Below are positions 11,481-21,477 of a DNA stretch of 64,000 bases, in pieces. This stretch comes from Galerina marginata (lineage: Eukaryota > Basidiomycota > Agaricomycetes > Agaricales > Galerinaceae), in contig JAECYW010000004.1 of the NCBI GenBank assembly GCA_023014335.1, forward strand, positions 3,286,001-3,350,000, written 5' to 3'. Each line of letters opens with the position of its first letter. Positions within the stretch are counted from its first letter, which is position 1. Under the pieces are notes generated by a model. It did not search any database. It saw only the letters and a program-made list of their open reading frames with translations, and was not told the origin of the DNA. The translations under genes were made by a program, and so were the position numbers.

Positions 11481-13842
11481 CTACGAGCAAATCCCAGGAT
11501 ACTTTCGATTGGTGGGATCCTGTGGAATCCAGCCGCCCTGGAGGCCCTTTTGGTAGCTCCATTCATCTGCATTCTCAGCCTGGGGAAACGGAATGAAAGG
11601 GGAATGTGTAAGCAAAAGGTTGCAATTTAATTGAACAAGGGTGCAAAAATATGTCTGCATTGGAGGCGATATGGCACATGGAGGGTGCAAAAGGAAGAAG
11701 TTTTTTGGAGATCGTGGTGGGATTGTTGGGCTGAAAGAGGAAACCAATCCTCCGCCGTGGTGTATTTTGGTAGCGGAAGGCATTTGTGGGCGATGTCATC
11801 CCACAGTGAGCGGCCTGGCTCGCGAGCTTGGTTGGTATTTTTATTTTGGCAGATTGTGGATCAGAATAACACTTGTGCCACGCTCAACCATCCTTCCATC
11901 CGCCCATTTCGACGAATTATCGGTGATGTCATGTGTGGTATCATGACAACGATGCAGGCCAAGAATTGAAAGGAAGGAAAGAAGTGGTAGTTCCTCACCT
12001 TCCATGTCCAAAAGACCCATCCCTGGACAGCTTCGCCAAGGCCTACTTGAACTTCCCAGTACCTGTTAAGAAGAAAAGGCGGAAATCAGAATCTAAAGCC
12101 GGTTCAATCCAACCGGAACACCGACTTTCTCAAGAAGTCGCGATAATCTTGCGTCCAAGATGTGTAGCTTCCAGTAAAGCCTGAGCAGCTTCCATGAACC
12201 TGGCTGCCCGGAGAGAAAGACCCGTCCCAGCGAGCGCCAACGCCACGTCCATTGAGCCACTGTGCGCAATCTGTCGCTGCGTTAGACCATTCACCTACGA
12301 CTGTCCACAGGTTAGAGCTAGAGTAGGAAGTTAGGGTCTGATTATATGTGCAAGCGAACTGTATTAGGAAGATCAGAGATAGGAAAGCATAGAGAACTGT
12401 CGATGCAATGAAAGACGCACGCTGATGTGTTGATCGTATGTCCTGTCGAGTTCCGGATCACTGAAGATTTGGTATTCGTGCTATTGGAAAATAGTTTGAG
12501 TAAAACCAAAAATTAGTTTCGTTCGAAAAATATATTTACAAAGTCCATCATGACTCCTTGACCTTGCGGAGCTGTCAAGAAATTCGTCCAGCTCTGCCAA
12601 TTGAAATTAGTGAAATGACGAAAAATCAGAAAGAAACAAACAACATTGACACCCAAGAACGCATCCCCAATCATAATCTTCACATTGTCCCCAGCCGCAC
12701 TCCTCACCGCCGCATAAGCATCAAGCCAAAACTGCCTGATCGCCGCCGCCCAATCGCTGCCTCTAAACCCAGCCGCTTCGTTCAACAGCTCGATCACGCT
12801 AACCTGGTCGCCCACTTGGCTGGCTATGAACCTGAGCGTGTCCACGGTACGGGTGAGGTTGGCCGGGTTGTCAGCCCACACCGGGTTGGCTGTCCGTTGA
12901 CCGGAGTTGTCGTACCCGTTTTGAGAGCCGGGGGCGCCGTGGAGGTCGAGGATAACGTAGATGTTGTGTTTTTGCGCCCATACGAGTGCTTTGAGGAGGT
13001 ACGTCCATGCACCAGTGGTGTATGGGGCTGTGGAGGTGGAGGTGGAGGTATCGCCAGAACCAAGAGGGATCGACCAGTAGCCTATTGGAATGCTATGGAT
13101 ATTATCCATTAGGATTTAACCATCACCAAATTGTACTAATAACATACCGGACATGGTTCAAACCCGCAGCTGATATTTGGGCGAAATCGTCTTCCGTTAT
13201 CCACTAAAATTGTGGATCATCTGGTTATTGTAATGAATAAATAAATAGGAAAGTGATACGCACATTATCCCAATGGTTTTTAAGAATCGTTTCAGCGGTT
13301 TCTTGGTCGAGTAGCTGGCCAAGGGTGAATTCATCTACAATATTATCATTCCCAGTGCTTTGAAATACACTGGGTGTTATCCATGGCTAATTAGAGGGTG
13401 ACGTCAGTCATGAGGTTTGTATCCCGGTGGCAATAACTGCTACCTCCAAAACCAGCCATCCACCACTACAGATTGGAAGTAAGTCGATGCCATGTTTATG
13501 GAAAGAAAAGGCGCACAGGTTGACACCACGAATTTTATCCACCCCGTAGTTGAACGCCGTGGGCGTTGAAAGAGCAGTCGGGCTTGGTGGATTGACCAGA
13601 TGGGATGTACTGGGTGATGACGCTGTAGTGGGTATAGTTTGGGTCGTATGGTTTCCTCCTCCCCCACTGATGCCAGGGTTCACGGGTGGTTGAAGTGCAA
13701 CTTGGTTTTCATGAGGCTGGAGGCGGCACTGTTGTTGCCTTCTTGCCTGAACTCCAGGCGCAGAGAGAAGAAGAACGGCCTCAAAACAAAGAAGAGCGAG
13801 TCCGAGTGGAAGCAGGCTCTTCTTGGAGGAGCTCTTGAGCAT
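11481..13842 (-). CDS. secreted exo-beta-1,3-glucanase (GH5, subfamily 9 type)
   Basis: Ten exons on the minus strand: 13517-13842, 13444-13465, 13264-13386, 13148-13203, 12645-13092, 12540-12593, 12421-12480, 12126-12358, 11999-12062, 11481-11579, giving about 494 aa. The N-terminus has a hydrophobic signal or signal-anchor ([17 protein letters not shown]) and then a Thr/Ser/Pro-rich linker. The catalytic domain starts at RGVNLGGWLVLE and shows [14 protein letters not shown], the acid/base Glu in [14 protein letters not shown], the nucleophile Glu in [13 protein letters not shown], and GWVFWTWK near the end. It would hydrolyse beta-1,3-glucan of the fungal wall from non-reducing ends, outside the cell. 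All key residues are present. The start is the first ATG before the signal; the last intron (11580-11998, 419 bp) is far longer than the others. Confidence 0.93.
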
Positions 13843-14429
13843 CGATAGGCGATAGGTGCAGATGAGGGCGAGAGACAAGGATTAACAGACTGCTTACGTG
13901 CTGCAGTGGTGATTTATGAAAGGTTGGTTGTAAGCACAGGTTGATGTCCAGTTGTGGTGGAGTCCAGAACGCGTATCACTGGCTTCTGTTTATGGAGTTA
14001 GTTTACGAAGCCAGCCACGAGGCCACCTTGGTAAACTTCAGCCATCGCAAACTTCTCAGCTTGCCCGCCAAGAATACAGGCTCATACATGATAAGGCGCG
14101 CAAAATACACGTGTAGCACAGGTTTAGGAACGCCGACACTGACAATGACAGTGACAAGGACACATTTTACCGCCGCCGTTTCCAAAACACGTGTGGGTCA
14201 CATGGTGGGAATATTTTCGCTGCGTGCTCAGCGTGTGTGGCTCAGGCTGCTGCACTGTGGCAAGGTCGGTCAATGAATCTGGTCACAACGTCAACTTTCT
14301 GACTTGCTTTTATTATTATTAACTATCTGGCGACGGAGGACATCAACGACGCGACTTCAGCTCTAAAAGCCAGCTCATCAGTCACCAGCCAATTCAAACG
14401 GCACAAACAAGAAGTTAGTCCTATAAATC
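13843..14429. other. divergent intergenic region between glucanase and TFG2
   Basis: 587 bp separate the two outward-facing start codons, so both promoters must lie here. No recognisable TATA box or repeat was found. Confidence 0.4.
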
Positions 14430-15690
14430 ATGGAGGGGATAGAAGACGAGAAGAAGCCCTTCGACGCCGAGACCGCGCACGACGACGACGCGCAGCCCGA
14501 CCCTGACGAGCACCTCATGCTCGACCAGGGAAACGGGCGAGTATGGCTCGTCAAGGTGCTTTGCTGCCCCTGCAGAGACCTGAAATACCTGATCTCACCT
14601 CGTCTGCTCTGAATCGCCTTCTAGATTCCAAAATTTCTTATGGAACGATGGTCAGCCATAAATGTCGAAGACGTACACCTTGCCACGCTGCGGGTATATA
14701 ACCCACCTCCCGAAGACCCTACAAAAAAAGCCCGCATCGTCCTCTTCCTACCACCCAACCGCGACCCGAACGACCCGAACGCACCCATGCCCATTCAACA
14801 AGCCAATAGACCCGTATTCGAGAGTGCCACCACGTACGCCTCCACCGGCCCCGAGCCTGATTCCTACGAGCTCGACATGGTCAACGACAACGTGGACAAC
14901 CAAATCGTCGTCGCCGAACGCCCGAAGGACCCGTCATTGAGCGTTTCGACGAGCGCGGCGGCTGCTACGCCCAACACGCGTGCACGGACAACGATCCTGA
15001 CGGGACGGATCAAGCACGAGTGTAATTTGCGCCCGGCGTTCAGTGCAAGTTATCGCAAACAAATGAAGGAGAGACATCGGAAGTATAATACGCCTGTCAG
15101 GCAAATCAGAATGATCGACGAGGCTGGCGTGCCGGGTGGACGAGGCGGTGTGAACAGACTCAGCAGTGGAGTAGGCGTTGGCTCTGGTAACGCATTTGGG
15201 GATCTTATCGTTCGTGTTTCTTTTCTTCCCGTTGTTTGGGCTTCTTCGGGCTGATGCTGGTGTCGCTCTTTCCCCTTCTCCAGAAAACCAAACCGAAACA
15301 GGCCAAAGGTACATTCGAGCGCATGGCCCGCATGCCGCGCAACCAGCTCCTCGACCAGCTGTTTTCCTTATTCCGCGAGTCACCGCGGTGGAGCATCCGC
15401 CCCTTGCGGGACAAGACACAGCAGCCCGAGGTGTATTTGAAGGAGGTCCTCTCAGAGATCGCGTTCTTGCACAAATCTGGCGAATACAATGGGCTGTGGG
15501 AGCTTAGGGAGGTGTTTTTGGATGAGGGGGTGCGTTTTGCTCTTTTGCTTGGCCAGGCATGTTGTTGATGCAAACACAATTTTTGTAGATGAAGGCGGAG
15601 AATGTTCCCGTGCCGACTGGTGATTTCAAGATGGAGGATCCGGACGAGGATGAGGAGGATGAAGATGACGACATGGAGGAAGTGTCGTGA
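14430..15690 (+). CDS. TFG2: transcription initiation factor IIF subunit beta
   Basis: Four exons: 14430-14555, 14625-15209, 15284-15529, 15589-15690, giving 352 aa. TFIIF-beta (Rap30) is an RNA polymerase II general factor that pairs with TFIIF-alpha in the pre-initiation complex. The N-terminal dimerisation domain is recognised by GRVWLVKIPKFLMERW crossing intron 1 and HLATLRVY. The linker block TTILTGRIKHECNLRP follows. A C-terminal winged-helix region includes FERMARMPRNQLLDQLFSLF and YLKEVLSEIAFLHKSGEYNG. The tail is strongly acidic (Glu/Asp run before the stop). Length and order of blocks fit fungal TFG2. A degenerate copy of the last exon junction lies immediately downstream. Confidence 0.93.
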
Positions 15691-15727
15691 CGACGCTAGC
15701 ATATGGGGGCGAGTTCCATGCACTGCC

Positions 15728-15880
15728 GGAGGTTTTTTTGGATGAGGAGGTACGTTTGTTGTTTTTAAATTTCGACTTTAGTGAAGTGTTTCGCTGACGA
15801 GGATGCACTTTTGGGTTTTGTAGATGTTAACTGAGAATGTTCAGGGCTCGTGAAGATGGAGGACTTGGACATGAATCAGA
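15728..15880 (+). pseudogene. degenerate tandem copy of the TFG2 3' end
   Basis: The segment from GGAGGTTTTTTTGGATGAGG through a donor-like GTACGT, a T-rich stretch and TTTTGTAGATG repeats the TFG2 exon 3/intron 3/exon 4 junction (15508-15650) at an offset of 220 bp. Only parts of exon 4 survive (GAGAATGTTC, AAGATGGAGGA). A stop codon (TAA) follows the copied ATG almost at once, so it is non-coding as it stands. Confidence 0.7.
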
Positions 15881-16364
15881 ATACGGAGAAGGTGATTACT
15901 GTTCGTGAAGCTATCATATCATAGTCGGTTGTATTTATTTTCAGCGCATTGATCTGTATTTGTAGTCCAAATAAAATTCCATTCATCCTCCGGAACTATA
16001 AGTGCTACTTTTCGAGAAAATTGTAGGGTCTAATGTATGGTACATGTCTGATATTCGATGAAGGTAAAAGTAGAAGGACAGAAAGCGACGATGATGGATA
16101 AAGACAAGACATGACGACGACAATGGTGTGGAGTAGGGTCAATTATATATCTATGATCTATAGTCCGGTGCATTAACAAGAAACAGGTTAGGATTAAAGG
16201 CTGACTAGGTGTATTGTAGGGACTCCTAGGAGTGGTGTATTATCGGATGCAGCGGATATGCGATCAGAACGATCTGTCGAATAAACGGCCAAAAAATCCA
16301 ATATCGGTGGTCGGAAACCGTATAGTCCGAAAACAAGAAGGTAGATCTATCATCTTGCGAGGGT

Positions 16365-17033
16365 TCATGCTATAAAACAGTGGCGTTGGCCCTCTCAGAA
16401 AAGGAAAGGTAGAAAATAACAACGTACCCTTCCGCTTCCCTTTATTCGACGTCGGCTGTTTCTCGTATGCGTTTGAATCGTCCTCTGTTGGTTCGAGCTC
16501 ATGCACGACGCCGCCGTTGGGGTTCGGAGGGAGCAAGCCATGGGAGCTAGGGCCAGCGCTCGGGTGTGGGTGGTCGTGGCCATGATTGTGATTGTGGTTA
16601 TGATGAGAGCGATCGACGTCAGAATCAGAGTCCGAGTCGGACTCGTCAGACGATTCATCGAAGCGCCGGGGTTTGTGATATATACAGCAAACTAAAAGAC
16701 GAAGAAAAGCAACAAAGTTAGCATAAGCTCCACCTGAGACGAAATTACGATCAAGGGAAACCACAGCAACGACGCACTTTTGGACTTTTTCTTGCCCTGG
16801 CCCTCATTGTCCACCACGTCCTCCTTCCACACAACCCTCTGCCTCGGACGTCTCGTCCCCGCGCGCAGGCGAAGCGAGCCCACCACGCCGTTCGCGCTGG
16901 GATCGGGGTTCGCCTCTCCGCCTTCCTCGCCATCGGAGTCAGTTTCCCGGGTGGGGTCGTTCGTCATCGTCAGCGTGCGCGAGCCATCGCCTGGCGCGGC
17001 GGTGGATGGGCGGCCGCGGGTGGATGTTGCCAT
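16365..17033 (-). CDS. YPI1: type 1 protein phosphatase inhibitor (YPI1 / inhibitor-3 family)
   Basis: Exons 16778-17033 and 16428-16691 plus a tiny last exon 16365-16369 give about 174 aa. If the last intron is not removed the frame runs on to 16264. The signature is the PP1-binding core QRVVWKEDVVDNEG (an RVxW-type motif), then KKKSK and, across intron 1, CCIYHKPRRFDES, followed by a Ser/Asp-rich stretch. A His/Asn-rich run (HHNHNHNHGHDHPHP) and the basic tail NAYEKQPTSNKGKRK follow. The family regulates nuclear PP1 (Glc7). The protein is mostly disordered, as usual for this family. The start was chosen at the first ATG giving the Thr/Ser/Gly-rich N-terminus. Confidence 0.9.
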
Positions 17034-18048
17034 TTGGTCTGTGTCAATGTGTGTTGAATGGATGGATGATGGAGATGGTGGTCGAGATTGAAAAGCGCGA
17101 AAATGATTTCTGGATTCTGCAGGTGAATTGATCACGTGCATATGCTTGATCGGGAAGTTGAGGTGGGCGAAATAACCGTCTGACAAGTAAGCGCCGATGG
17201 CGCATTCCATGGCAATGATCACAATTGGAGACACAATGGAGTCGTACCTTAAGCCATCCAGATTAATGAGCCTCCACCACAAAGATAAGTAAAGACTCCG
17301 AACCGGTATTCATCAATTTTCAATATCTGAAATAGACGCCCATCCACAACGAGATGGCAACCCACTTAAATTATTTGAATCCCTTTCTATAGCTAGAAGT
17401 CAATTAAGCAAAATAGATATCAATTTTTTTACATTTTACAAAAGACTCGGAATTGGAGGCTACTGGCCACGTACAAACTGGATACCGACGGCAGACGTTG
17501 TAATCATTCAGAACTGCCAGCTGTGATCTTTCCCGAAAAATCTCTCCAAGACACAAAATAAAGTATGATCGAGATAAACTGGCTCGTGAACTACACCACA
17601 GGCTTCAAATGCACCACAGCCACTTCAACTCCAGGTATTTGCCCAGACCGGCGCCGAAGACGCGAAGGACTCGGAAGGAGGAGAGGGCATCGCTGGAGAA
17701 CAAGCTCAAAAAGGAGGAAAGAGAGCAGCACTTACAGTCGCTGTTTATAATCAGTTCTTATCACAATCATACACACAGTCAATCACAATATACTCAAATA
17801 TAATGAAATGCTAATACTTAAAGGCAACCCGCCGAAACACAAGTCCACGATAAAAAACATGTAAGCACTGCACCAATTATGAAACAGTGAAAACTTGAAA
17901 AGCGGCAGGAGAGGTGGGCAAGGACAAAGATATGTTGACAGGCAAGAGGAACCATGGAGATATTCTATGTAAAGTTGATATATGGATAGACGAGAGAGAT
18001 TATGCGACATGAGAAACAAAGAAAAAATGGTAATAGCCATGCAGAGAT
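17034..18048. other. intergenic; no confident gene
   Basis: Short overlapping plus-strand frames exist at 17565-17815. The most protein-like one (containing AQTGAEDAKDSEGGEGIAGE) has no ATG of its own and no clear upstream exon. I do not call a gene. Confidence 0.3.
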
Positions 18049-20675
18049 CTATTGCGGCAGACGGTGTGGAGTGGTAGGGGCTCTGCCAAAGAACTCAAAG
18101 AAGGTTCGGCAGTAGAAAGGGTATGCAAATTTCTCAACCTCCATGACATTTTGCTCTGTGGTTCCAGTAGACATCCTCTTCAACGCCGCGGCTTCTTCGC
18201 CAGGCCACCAAGACAGCAGGCTGCGGAAGGCTTCAATGTACGGCAACCTGGCACGCCAGCTCTTGGCACCAAGTCCCTCGTCTTGAAGGGGGAGATGTAT
18301 GCTGATGATTTTCTGTCCCGGGAATACACCTAGCACCATCTCATCCCTCAACCTAACCACCGAATCGGGCATCAAATCACGGGGGAAAATGCAGCAATCC
18401 AAAGCTAAAAGTTCCAGGCGAAAGTTATGCTCATACAGATCCCACACGATCTGCTGACGTGTGCGCTGATCCAATGCATGATCTCCTGCGAGAATAGAAG
18501 CCGAGGATTTGATCTCTGAGCCCTGCCAGTGAACAGCCTTGACAATGGAACTCCCTGGCATAGGGAAACCAAAAATTTCCGCAACATCATCCACTTGAAG
18601 CTTCGCCCTCTTGGCAGGTCGAGGCTGATGGCCATCATCCCACCTCAATGAATATGCCTTACCCAACTCCCATAAGAAATTTCGCCACTCCTGCGGTCCT
18701 GGTTTGGGCATTCCGCGCCTGGTGGTAGCTGTGTGTAACCTCATACCAGGTTCCAAAGTCCGGGAGAGGCAAGTCGAGCGGAAGAGTAGCCATGCGAGAA
18801 AATAAAGATCGCTTCGAACACTTGAAGTTGTAAGCACGGCCGGGTCTAATACTGGATAGCCCCGCAGCAGAGACTGGTTTGGGTGATCCCACACACGGAG
18901 CCCATTTGGTTTGACGGACTTCAGAGCAAAGGACCAGAATGGCGAAGCCTCCGGAGAGTTTGGCGAGATCGGCTCCTTGAACTTGTCAAAATTGATTTGA
19001 CGTTCAACCTTGACACGATGACGTGGAAAATAAGGTGCACCAAATAGAGGTATTGAAGTCGTTGACGACGAGAGAAGAAGGGAAAGCAATGATGCTAATC
19101 AAACAGTCAGATTTTTTCCTCATTAGTGACTGTCAACTTACAATGGTCAAGCACAGTGGAGGTTAGCAGGTGAGGCTGAGGTTTTTCTGCCCGTGAACCC
19201 GAGGCCTGAGATAGAGAGGAAACTGCTATGGTGATAAAACAAGTCAATGAATTAAATTAACACAGAACAGAATGGAAACATACCAGATTGGGAAGCAATG
19301 GTGACTTCGCCGGGATGACGGTCACTTGCAGAATGTCCAATGTGAATGTATCCAATGTTCAGAGTCTGACAAGCCCGGTTGCGAAGAGCCGAAGGAGCCC
19401 CTTCATACACTACACCGGTCTCGGTGCATATCCGCAATTCAATCTCTGTCTGCTTCCTTAATTCGACGGGGTTCACAATGCGGAGATGTCTGGAATACGC
19501 AGACATTGGCTGAACAAGCCAGTAAGGTACTCCCATCTCATAGAATTTCAGGGCGAGGCTAAGGTCCGGTGTTACACACCCAATGATATTGGTATCAAGA
19601 GGCAATTTTACTCCACAAGAGACCTGCAGTTCAACCGCTTGCCATTTTGTGAAGTAATCCAGACAGGCCAGGGCCTCGAGAAAATGGCGCTGAAAAGACG
19701 TGAAAGTGATGAGGGTTTTGATGTAAGACTGAGGACAAGATTCAAGGGTAATGCAAGCATATCGCTGCTGGAGATTACAATGCAGGAGGTCCCGAACCTC
19801 TGCATTGTTTTCGGTAAGAGACTTGTCTTGCAAGTATTCGCGTATCTTCTCGTAAAGCTTTGACCTCAGAGCCTTGATTTGTCTCCTAAGATCCAATGAG
19901 AGCATTCCTATGTCTGAAACAGAACCAGGCTCAAGCTCGAAGTCTTCGGGGCGAAGGTCATACCAAGCAAAGCGATACTCATGGCTGGCGAGTTTATCTT
20001 GAGGAGGCTTTTTCAAAACGTAGGGAAGGTAGCGAGTGCCCTCAAAGTACCATTGGGGCCAAAGCATTAAATCGTGTGTGCCAAAGCGACCGTCCAAGCG
20101 AGGACGGACTGTCGCGGAATCATAGCCAAAGTGGGGTATGTAGTCCATATTCGCGGAGGTCACGAAATATGAGGTTGGGCACCTGTACCCGGTCTCCAGT
20201 AAGCCTGGGTCCTGATCGCATTTTAGACCGTGTACGCGATATTGTAGGCTAGACAGTTCGGCGATCACCAGGGCATCTGCACCGTTCAAAGCGACTGCTA
20301 AAAAATGAGCAATCAACTCCTGCTAAAAAATGTGTACACCGACATTTGTCTGAAAAGCGCATGTCAGTAGCAATATTAACCAAGACAAGGATACGAACAC
20401 ACCTTTAGGATCCCAATTGGACTTGAAAGCAGCCTTCCCTGACTCCAGCCGAGGGATTCCATAGCAATCAACTTTCCCGTCTATATGGGCATGCACGTTA
20501 GACAGAAGTTAACGAGAGAATAGCCACTGACATGGATAGCTAAGGGGTCCGTGGAGGGGATACACAGCGGGCATATTCTAACGGTGAAAAGGAGCGTCAG
20601 TCGTCGCGCCCACCAAAAAGACGTGTCAAATTCGGGAAATGGGATAGATGAGCTGTCGAACTCAGTTTCGGGCAT
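18049..20675 (-). CDS. large hypothetical protein of mushroom-specific type
   Basis: Five exons on the minus strand: 20532-20675, 20403-20480, 19284-20322, 19142-19225, 18049-19094, giving about 796 aa with phases that agree at each junction. No signal peptide, membrane span or catalytic motif is evident. The middle contains LACLDYFTKWQAVELQV and then FYEMGVPYWLVQPMSAYSR. I recall that phrase (an alpha-helical segment followed by a G-[VI]-P-x-W-[LF]-[VI]-[RQ] motif) from expanded hypothetical families of agaricomycetes, but I cannot name a function. A basic patch RPAKRAKLQVDD (C-terminal third) could be a nuclear signal. The intron before exon 3 has two nearby candidate acceptors because a TTTTTTAGCA segment is duplicated there. 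Confidence 0.7.
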
Positions 20676-21279
20676 GACAACAACCGTGAAACAGAGAAGG
20701 CCAAAATGCACGACATAACAAAGTCAAGTCGTGGTACATGGAAAGACGAAGTCAAGCCTCTCCAGAGATCCAGCCATCGCAGACGTCGCAAAAGACCAAG
20801 AGTTTGTGGAGCATGGAGAGACGTCGACAAAGTCAACTCCGTAATTGCCAGTGGGCTTGAAATCGATATCGTAAACGGGACTTACCTGGGGGTTGAACGA
20901 GACGAGACCAAGGGTAAGTAGGGCAACTTGAGGAACGAGTAGATAGACGACCGCTGACGCGCTGACGACCGATTGACTCTCAACCAACCAGCTCGGCCTC
21001 AGAAGGCAACAAGCATCAACAAAGCAGTGGGCGGTCCGCAGTTGGCCACTTTGCACCTCAAAAACTATAGTTCAGTGCACGAGTGATGCGCGTTATCTGA
21101 CTGAGTAGTTGCACTTGACCGCAATGCTGAAGCACTAGCAGCAGCTCTAGCAGCCTTGCCCCATACCATCGATATCTATAAATAAATCTATATTGAACGC
21201 GAACACAGTCGATCGTTTAATGGCGTCATTGTCAGCCTCAATGTTAAAAATAGCTGGCGGGTCAGCCCCTGGTCAGCCG
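20676..21279. other. intergenic; nothing recognised
   Basis: About 600 bp between the unknown 796-aa gene and the promoter-like segment of the repeat array. Only short open frames without coding character are seen. Confidence 0.35.
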
Positions 21280-21350
21280 CCAATTCGTAGTATAAAATCC
21301 CTGCTTTCTCCTTTACGACCTCCCATCGTTCTTTCCCTTCTTCCCCCATC
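21280..21350 (+). promoter_or_regulatory. promoter-like segment upstream of the repeat array
   Basis: CCAAT at 21280-21284 is followed by TATAAAAT at 21291-21298 and then about 50 bp of strongly C/T-rich sequence (21300-21350), the usual layout of a fungal pol II core promoter and start zone. The first repeat unit begins about 130 bp downstream, so the array may be transcribed rightward. Confidence 0.45.
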
Positions 21351-21477
21351 TTCATTCTACTCCTTTGCTGTGACCCGCCTTTACTGGCTGGATTACCTTC
21401 CTCGATTGCTCCTTCCAACACTCATCGCCCAAGCATGGGGAGGGAGATCCCCTTCCCTAGCTCGAGCGTTACTCTAA

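Noticed and set aside
12558..13112. 184-aa plus-strand frame
   Set aside because: Antisense shadow of the main catalytic exon of the GH5 glucanase.
15205..15723. 172-aa minus-strand frame
   Set aside because: Antisense of TFG2 exons 3 and 4; no protein features.
17565..17815. Overlapping small frames, one Arg-rich, one Lys/Glu-rich
   Set aside because: Three frames are open at once, none has a recognisable family or a consistent splice structure.
20345..20370. Sequence TGTCTGAAAAGCGCATGTCAG similar to the Plavaka terminus
   Set aside because: It lies in an intron of the 796-aa gene, has no partner end and no subterminal repeats; likely coincidence.
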